The translations under genes were made by a program, and so were the position numbers. A DNA stretch of 12,286 nucleotides from CAYSCW01 sp964449165. Lineage in GTDB: Bacteria; Acidobacteriota; Aminicenantia; Aminicenantales; Aminicenantaceae. This document shows positions 7,971-12,286 of this stretch, piece after piece. The stretch is taken from positions 1 to 12,286 of the forward strand of contig CAYVAT010000064.1 of the NCBI GenBank assembly GCA_964449165.1. The letters run 5' to 3'. Position 1 is the stretch's first letter. Every line of letters begins with the position of its first letter. The notes below the pieces were generated by a model that did not search any database, was not told where the DNA came from, and saw only the letters and a program-made list of their open reading frames with translations.

Positions 7971-8377
7971 CTCCCGGAAGGAAACTCATGTGAACATTTT
8001 TCGACTTGATCATCCTTTCACTATCTACCTTTGTTTACCGTTTTCGAAAAAGAGGAGCCGTTTGTACCATTAAAGCGCTAGGCAGAGATGATTAGTAAGG
8101 TATATGCGCCTCAGATTCTCCAGCACGAACTCCGGATGACACCCGAAGAGAGAGGGGATTATTTCCGATAGCCTCCCCATCTGTTTTTTGCTTATTCAAA
8201 GGCTGAGTCTCTCTCAAACGGGATGTTTTGGAGATATTGGCTGATTTGTATCTTTTTTCTAGTTGCTGATCTGGTTGTTTTGGGCGTGATAATCTTATTT
8301 CAGGATGTTAGGGGATGGAAATCATGAAAAATAGTGAGGGATTTGGATCAAAGACAAAAACGAACTTCCTATATTTT
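7971..8377 (+). repeat. Dispersed direct repeat, copy 2 (apparently full length)
   Basis: This copy begins CTCCCGGAAGGAAACTC and ends near TTCCTATATTTT. It aligns with copy 3 from 11890 to the window end (397 positions) with no gap. By hand count there are about 42 differences, clustered in the middle (about offsets 85-240) and sparse at both ends. The right end of similarity coincides with that of copy 1. The left end coincides with copy 3, within an AT-rich fringe that may add a few bases. It holds the 34-codon peptide ORF at 8223 and the MKNSE start at 8324. It fills the gap between kinase 1 and the hydrolase. No terminal inverted repeats, transposase or target duplication were recognised. 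Confidence 0.92.
8223..8327 (+). CDS. 34-aa single-span membrane peptide, copy 2
   Basis: Same length and frame as copies 1 and 3. It begins MFWRYW, then has the LICIFFLVADLVVLG span with D16 in the middle, and ends QDVRGWKS. Against copy 3 there are six base differences in 105: four are silent third-position changes (F11, D16, L17, R30) and two are first-position changes (residue 2 F/V, residue 12 F/L). That pattern, with no indel, suggests selection on the peptide at some time. The start has no strong ribosome binding site. In the same frame a TAG lies at 8169-8171 upstream, so any N-terminal extension is short. Unknown family. Confidence 0.5.
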   Translation: MFWRYWLICIFFLVADLVVLGVIILFQDVRGWKS

Positions 8378-8533
8378 AGGCATGTTATTGCGTTAATAAT
8401 AGTAAATTCAGCAAGTTGGCGCAGCCCGACTACGCTATCATTGGCGCGACTAAGCTATCATTCCCTCTCCCAAAGACTTTTTACCCAAGGGACAGCTTCT
8501 TTGAGCACCGATATATATTTATTGAATTCATAG
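8324..8533 (+). pseudogene. Truncated start of the MKNSE ORF, copy 2
   Basis: The ATG overlaps the peptide stop and has AGGGGA eight bases upstream. About 19 codons (MKNSEGFGSKTKTNFLYF) match the other copies. After about 8377 the sequence is unrelated. The frame then continues by chance through a tandem duplication and into the antisense of the hydrolase 3' end, for 69 codons in total. The downstream part has no support as protein. An in-frame ATG three codons earlier (8315) is less well placed relative to the ribosome binding site. Confidence 0.4.
8416..8462. repeat. Imperfect tandem duplication at the hydrolase 3' end
   Basis: TTGGCGCAGCCCGACTACGC followed by TATCA (8416-8440) is repeated directly as a 22-base version, TTGGCGCGACTAAGCTATCA plus TT (8441-8462), with a three-base deletion and one substitution. 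The second unit contains the TGA stop of the hydrolase (8458-8460, minus strand), so the duplication lies across and just beyond the end of that gene. It may be replication slippage. No hairpin or T-run typical of a terminator accompanies it. Confidence 0.7.
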
Positions 8534-9195
8534 TGACTAAGATTCGCGACGGGCCTGAACTGTACCGCCAGACCCTGGGATTTGCAAACCTGGATAAATC
8601 TCCTGACGGATTCAAAAGGAAAGAGCTCATCGTCGCGGCTGTGAATGACCCAGAAGGATGTGCTGGTCTTGTTGATGACTATTCCTTTTGGATGCATGCC
8701 CGCAACAGGAATTGCCGCCGAGAACAAACTCGGGTGCTTAAAAACAAGATTCCAGGTTCCAAAGGCTCCCGAGCTGTAACCCGTAACAACAAGGCGTTGG
8801 CGGTTGATCGGATAGTCTTTCTGGATTTTTTCAAGAAGCTCAAGTGTGGCTTTCTCGCTGGCTACGTCTGTCCAGCCGTCACCCGGACAGTCCGGAGCAA
8901 CCATGACAGCATCAAGCTCCCTGAGAGCAGGTATTACAAGATTCATCAAATATGGCTTCCCGTAATACGGGGTGACTTTGCCGCCGTAATGAAGGGCAAG
9001 AATGAGCGGATAAGGTTGCTCTAAAGAGAATGATGAGGGCAAGGCCAGTGTGTAGCGAATCGTCAGGCCGGATTCCAGGGCCATGGTTTTTTCTTGAACA
9101 ATGTGGTCGGTTGGGACAGTCTTCACTGTTGTGCAAGCGAAGCTAAAAGTAATACAAAGAAGAATAACCAGGATTGATAATTCCCTTCGATACAA
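8458..9195 (-). CDS. Exported alpha/beta-hydrolase (esterase-like), possible lipoprotein
   Basis: This 245-aa protein has an N-terminal signal (MYRRELSILVILLCITFSFA) followed by C21. SFAC is a poor lipobox because it lacks Leu at -3, so it may be a lipoprotein or simply secreted. The mature part is an alpha/beta-hydrolase. ALHYGG at 67-72 would form the oxyanion region. GYSSG at 139-143 holds the nucleophile S141, and RDDELFP at 187-193 supplies the Asp. H221 in LSHYEF is the likely catalytic His. It resembles the small esterase/LpqC-PHB-depolymerase-like group; the substrate is unknown. The start is TTG, chosen because AAAAGGAAAA lies eight to nine bases upstream and a strong promoter lies just before it. 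It is transcribed away from kinase 2. Confidence 0.88.
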   Translation of the reverse strand: MYRRELSILVILLCITFSFACTTVKTVPTDHIVQEKTMALESGLTIRYTLALPSSFSLEQPYPLILALHYGGKVTPYYGKPYLMNLVIPALRELDAVMVAPDCPGDGWTDVASEKATLELLEKIQKDYPINRQRLVVTGYSSGAFGTWNLVFKHPSLFSAAIPVAGMHPKGIVINKTSTSFWVIHSRDDELFPFESVRRFIQVCKSQGLAVQFRPVANLSHYEFNKYISVLKEAVPWVKSLWERE

Positions 9196-9217
9196 ATAGA
9201 TTTTCCTTTTATAAAAA

Positions 9218-9247
9218 ATGATAGATTATGATGAGGAATTTTGTCAA
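9218..9247 (-). promoter_or_regulatory. Candidate sigma70-type promoter for the hydrolase
   Basis: On the minus strand a perfect TTGACA (9247-9242) is followed, after 18 bases, by TATCAT (9223-9218, 5 of 6 to TATAAT). The predicted start near 9211 leaves a very short leader that still contains the ribosome binding site AAAAGGAAAA before the TTG start at 9195. This fit supports the TTG start choice. Confidence 0.6.
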
Positions 9248-9333
9248 GGGCGGCTGACTTCCCTGGATTGAAAAAGACAGATGAGCGAATTAGCGGCTCA
9301 ATAAAATGCACAGTATTGATTTAGTCCTTCAAT

Positions 9334-9362
9334 TTGATTCTTCCCTCATTAATTGTTATTCT
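9334..9362 (+). promoter_or_regulatory. Candidate promoter for kinase 2
   Basis: TTGATT (9334-9339) and TATTCT (9357-9362) are separated by 17 bases, each matching four of six consensus positions. Transcription would begin near 9369, about 26 bases before the ATG. It is weaker than the opposite-strand hydrolase promoter in the same 199-base divergent gap. Confidence 0.35.
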
Positions 9363-9394
9363 TCTATCACGCAAGAGAATAAGGATGAAGGGCC

Positions 9395-11881
9395 ATGAAA
9401 TGCCCTAAATGTCACTTTGAAAATCCTGCTGATAACGACTTTTGCTCGAAGTGTGCGGCACCGCTTCATCCTTCAGAGGAAACCTCTGTCTCTCCGACAG
9501 AGACTATCCAGGCTGGTAAGGAAGAATTAACCAGAGGAAGCACTTTTGCTGGAAGATACGAAGTCATCGAGGGGCTAGGAAGAGGTGGCATGGGCGAGGT
9601 CTACCGGGTTTATGATAAGAAGATAGAAGAAGAGGTAGCTTTAAAACTGATAAAAACTGAAATTGCTTCGGATGAACGGACGATTGAGCGCGTTAAGAAT
9701 GAACTGAAATTCGCCCGGAAGATTGCCCACAGGAATATCTGCCGCATGTATGACCTTAGTGAGAAAGAAGGAACACATTACATCACCATGGAATATGTGC
9801 CTGGGGAAAATCTAAAACGCATGATTAAAATGATGGAACAGTTAAGTGCAGCACAAGTTATTTTCATAACCAAACAGGTGTGTGAGGGCCTGGCTGAGGC
9901 TCATAGGTTAGGTGTTGTCCATCGTGACCTAAAATCCAGCAACATCATCATAGATAAAGAGGGGAATGCCCGGATTATGAATTTCGGTATCGCAAGGTCT
10001 CTTGAATACAAAGGAATAACAGCTGCAGGAGTGATGATTGGGACACCTGAGTACATGTCCCCCGAGCAGGTGGAGGGGAAGGAACCAGACCAGCGTTCTG
10101 ATATTTACTCCTTAGGAGTGATTCTTTATGAGATGATAACAGGAAGGCTCCCTTTTGAAGGAGATACACCTTTAAGCATCGCCTTGAAGCACAAGACAGA
10201 AGAACCTTTAGATCCGAGGAAATTTAATACACAAATCCCTGAAAATCTCAGCCGAGTGATATTGAGATGCATGGAGAAGGATAGAGAGAAGAGGTATCAG
10301 AGAGTTGAGGAGCTGCTTTCTGAATTAAGCAAGATAGAGAAAGGAATTCCTAACTCAGAGAGAATGATTCCCAAAAGAAAGCCTAAGAAAGAAAAAATTG
10401 GTGAAATTAAGTGGAAGAGACTTATTATTTACGGAAGTATGGCTATCATCATAATTTTGCTTATGGTGGGAGGAATCTATTTATTCAAAGGGCGCCGGGA
10501 AGCTATAGATTCCATCGCAGTGCTCCCGCTAGATAATCTATCTGGCAACCCTGAGCAGGAATACTTTGCTGATGGAATGACCGAAGCATTGATTAGAGAA
10601 CTGGCCAAGATAAAAGCCTTTCAGCGAGTGATTTCGCGGACATCGGTGATGCTTTACAAGGAAACCAATAAGTCACTGCCAGAGATTGCCAGTGAATTGA
10701 ATGTGGACGCGATTGTAGAAGGATCTGTGCTACTTATTGGGGAGCGGGTGCGAATAACAACCCAGCTTATAGAAGCAAGGACGGACCAGCCTATGTGGAC
10801 TGATAGCTACGAGCGCGATCTGCGCAATATCTTGGCCTTACAAAGAGAGCTGGCTAGGGCCATTGCCAAAGAGATCAAGATAGCGGTGACACCAGAGGAG
10901 CAGGTGCGCCTTGCAATGGCTAGCCCTGTTAACCCAGAGGCTTATCAGCTCTATTTGAAAGGCCGATACCTCTGGAACAAAAGAACAGGAGAAGATTTGA
11001 AGAAGGCACTCGTGTATTTCGAGAGGGCAATCGAAAAAGATCCCAATTACGCCCTGGCATATACAGGATTAGCCGATACTTACCTTATTCTTCCGTCTTA
11101 CATTGCTTTCCCGCCAACAGAGGCCTATTCGAAAGGGAAAGAAGCGGCCCTGAAAGCATTGGAGATTGATGATACGCTTGCCGAAGCTCACACTTCACTG
11201 GCAGATGTTATGAAGTTCTATTTTGACTGGAAAAGGGCAGAGAAGGAATACAAGAGAGCTATAGAGCTCAGTCCTAGTTATGCGACGGCTCACCATTGGT
11301 ACGCCTACGATCTAATGTTAATGGGTCGGCATGATGATGCTATCAAAGAGATCAATCTGGCCCAGGAGCTCGATCCTCATTCGCTTATCATAAACGCCAA
11401 TATGGGGTACGTGTTGTATAACGCACGCCGTTATTATCAGGCAATAGAATATTATATGAATGCGCTCGAGATGGACCCGAACTTCTGGGTCCTTCATCAA
11501 TACCTCGGGAGGGCTTATCTCCAAGAGGGAAAATATGAGGAAGCTATCGCGGAGTTTCAAGAAGCGATAACCCTCTCAGGAAGCCTCCAAGAGAACATGG
11601 GAGACCTCGGCTACAGCTATGCAGTGTCAGGTAGGAAAGCAGAGGCCATGAAGGTAGTCAATGAACTGAAAAAGCTATCTACACGAAAATATATATCTTC
11701 CTATCACTTAGCATTAATTTATGTCGGACTTGGCCAGAAGAATCAGGCATTCGAATGGTTAAATAAAGCTATTGAGGAGCCCGATATCTTCCTTGTTCAT
11801 CTCAAAGTAGACCCACGATTTGACAACCTCCGTTCCGATCCAAGATTCACAGCACTTCTGAAGAAAATGGGATTGGATTAA
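9395..11881 (+). CDS. Transmembrane Ser/Thr kinase-like protein with zinc ribbon, FlgO/TolB-like domain and TPRs (kinase 2; NFG motif)
   Basis: This 828-aa protein is paralogous to kinase 1 through residue ~320. A zinc ribbon (C3, C6, C17, C20) is followed by a kinase domain with GRGGMG at 62-67, K84, HRDLKSSN at 176-183, SPE at 222-224 and RSDIYSLG at 234-241. The metal-binding DFG reads NFG: codon 196 is AAT (9980-9982). It may therefore be a pseudokinase or weakly active. One membrane span lies at about 342-364. Residues ~371-500 (SIAVLPLDNLSGNPEQEYFA, then GMTEALI) form the FlgO/TolB-like domain often seen in front of TPRs in such kinases. From ~513 to ~815 there are about seven TPR units (for example LVYFERAIEKDPNYALAYTG), likely a protein-binding surface outside the membrane. 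The start has AAGGATGAAGGG just upstream. Repeat copy 3 begins within ten bases of its stop. Confidence 0.95.
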   Translation: MKCPKCHFENPADNDFCSKCAAPLHPSEETSVSPTETIQAGKEELTRGSTFAGRYEVIEGLGRGGMGEVYRVYDKKIEEEVALKLIKTEIASDERTIERVKNELKFARKIAHRNICRMYDLSEKEGTHYITMEYVPGENLKRMIKMMEQLSAAQVIFITKQVCEGLAEAHRLGVVHRDLKSSNIIIDKEGNARIMNFGIARSLEYKGITAAGVMIGTPEYMSPEQVEGKEPDQRSDIYSLGVILYEMITGRLPFEGDTPLSIALKHKTEEPLDPRKFNTQIPENLSRVILRCMEKDREKRYQRVEELLSELSKIEKGIPNSERMIPKRKPKKEKIGEIKWKRLIIYGSMAIIIILLMVGGIYLFKGRREAIDSIAVLPLDNLSGNPEQEYFADGMTEALIRELAKIKAFQRVISRTSVMLYKETNKSLPEIASELNVDAIVEGSVLLIGERVRITTQLIEARTDQPMWTDSYERDLRNILALQRELARAIAKEIKIAVTPEEQVRLAMASPVNPEAYQLYLKGRYLWNKRTGEDLKKALVYFERAIEKDPNYALAYTGLADTYLILPSYIAFPPTEAYSKGKEAALKALEIDDTLAEAHTSLADVMKFYFDWKRAEKEYKRAIELSPSYATAHHWYAYDLMLMGRHDDAIKEINLAQELDPHSLIINANMGYVLYNARRYYQAIEYYMNALEMDPNFWVLHQYLGRAYLQEGKYEEAIAEFQEAITLSGSLQENMGDLGYSYAVSGRKAEAMKVVNELKKLSTRKYISSYHLALIYVGLGQKNQAFEWLNKAIEEPDIFLVHLKVDPRFDNLRSDPRFTALLKKMGLD

Positions 11882-12141
11882 TAATCAAACTCCCGGAAGG
11901 AAACTCAAGTGAACACTTTTCGACTTGATCATCCTTTCACTATCTAGCTTTGTTTACCGTTTTCGAAAAAGAGGAGCCGTTTTTACCATCAAAGGGCTGA
12001 GCGGTGACGATCAGTAAGGTATATGCGCCTCAGGTTTTCCGTCATAAACTCCGGATGACAGCCGAAGAAAGAGGGAAGTATTTCTGAGAGCCTTCCTACC
12101 TGCTTCTTGCTTATTCGAGGGCTGAATCTCTCTCAAAAGGG

Positions 12142-12246
12142 ATGGTTTGGAGATATTGGCTGATTTGTATCTTCCTTCTAGTTGCTGACCTTGTTGTTTT
12201 GGGCGTGATAATCTTATTTCAGGATGTTAGAGGATGGAAATCATGA
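12142..12246 (+). CDS. 34-aa single-span membrane peptide, copy 3
   Basis: It begins MVWRYW, then has LICIFLLVADLVVLG through ILF, and ends QDVRGWKS. Length, mid-span Asp16 and flanking Trp residues are as in the other copies. AAAGGG directly touches the ATG, slightly better than in the other two copies but still not a normally spaced ribosome binding site. The TGA at 12244-12246 overlaps the ATG of the next frame. In-frame TGA codons lie upstream at 11998-12000 and 12085-12087. Confidence 0.5.
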   Translation: MVWRYWLICIFLLVADLVVLGVIILFQDVRGWKS

Positions 12247-12286
12247 AAAATAGTGAAGGATTTGGATCAAAGACAAAAACAAATTT
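12243..12286 (+). CDS. 5' end of the MKNSE ORF, copy 3 (runs off the window)
   Basis: ATG at 12243 overlaps the peptide stop (ATGA) and has AGAGGA eight bases upstream. The 14 codons visible (MKNSEGFGSKTKTN) agree with the other copies; the differences from copy 2 (GAG/GAA, ACG/ACA, AAC/AAT) are all silent. The frame is open at the window edge. Of the three copies this is the only one that could lead into a complete gene. No family recognised from so few residues. Confidence 0.4.
   Translation, partial: MKNSEGFGSKTKTN

Larger units (their letters stand above)
11890..12286 (+). repeat. Dispersed direct repeat, copy 3 (cut by window end)
   Basis: This copy begins CTCCCGGAAGGAAACTC, nine bases after the stop codon of kinase 2, and continues to the window end with gapless alignment to copy 2. 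The window stops about ten bases short of where similarity ends in copies 1 and 2. It therefore cannot be told from here whether copy 3 also ends there or continues into a full downstream gene. The peptide ORF and the MKNSE start are both intact. Confidence 0.92.

Noticed and set aside
8416..9024. 202-codon plus-strand open frame opposite the hydrolase
   Set aside because: The minus strand encodes an export signal, GYSSG and matching Asp/His, plus a strong promoter. The plus-strand frame has none of these and begins in a tandem duplication.
11998..12087. TGA read as a sense codon (alternative genetic code), joining the frames in the repeat
   Set aside because: TAG occupies an equivalent place in copy 2, and the operon and hydrolase genes end at ordinary TGA codons, so recoding is not needed.
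5050..12286. Repeat copies as IS element ends or a CRISPR array
   Set aside because: There are no inverted ends or transposase fragments, and the copies are ~400 bp and kilobases apart, so neither explanation fits.

Overview
The window looks like an accessory region of a bacterial chromosome, most likely from the Acidobacteriota/Aminicenantes side of the tree. This placement is an inference. It rests on two zinc-ribbon Ser/Thr kinases, one of them with a FlgO/TolB-like domain plus TPR output half (an architecture common in those groups), on medium GC, and on Shine-Dalgarno translation with several ATGA overlaps. No rRNA, tRNA or CRISPR was seen.

Layout. (1) 78-4994, plus strand: a tight four-gene operon, each gene overlapping the next by ATGA. 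It encodes a CaiB/BaiF-type CoA transferase, then the FAD, 2Fe-2S and molybdopterin subunits of a xanthine-dehydrogenase-family hydroxylase. Together they suggest activation of an acid as a CoA ester and hydroxylation or reduction of a (probably aromatic or heterocyclic) substrate; the substrate cannot be read from sequence. (2) 5367-7490, minus strand: a transmembrane Ser/Thr kinase with a helical, charged output half. (3) 8458-9195, minus strand: an exported alpha/beta-hydrolase. (4) 9395-11881, plus strand: a second transmembrane kinase, paralogous to the first in its N-terminal half but carrying NFG instead of DFG, with a FlgO/TolB-like plus TPR output half.

The most interesting structure is in the 'empty' DNA. 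A roughly 400-bp direct repeat occurs three times (about 5050-5356, 7971-8377 and 11890-12286, the last cut by the window end), always on the plus strand, in the gaps between the genes. Copies 2 and 3 align over 397 bp with no gap and about 42 substitutions by hand count. Every copy keeps an intact 34-codon ORF for a single-span membrane peptide. It overlaps, by ATGA, a second ORF beginning MKNSE that has its own good ribosome binding site. In copies 1 and 2 the similarity ends at the same place just inside that second ORF; copy 3 runs off the window before that point. Upstream of the peptide the same frame is interrupted by stops that differ between copies. Each stop is one base from a sense codon found in another copy, as if a longer coding frame had decayed. 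The repeat is therefore either a discrete small-protein element (comparable in form only to E. coli LDR/Ldr loci) or the conserved 5' part of a larger two-gene system whose main gene may be intact just past the right edge.

Candidate sigma70-type promoters are visible upstream of kinase 1, the hydrolase and kinase 2.
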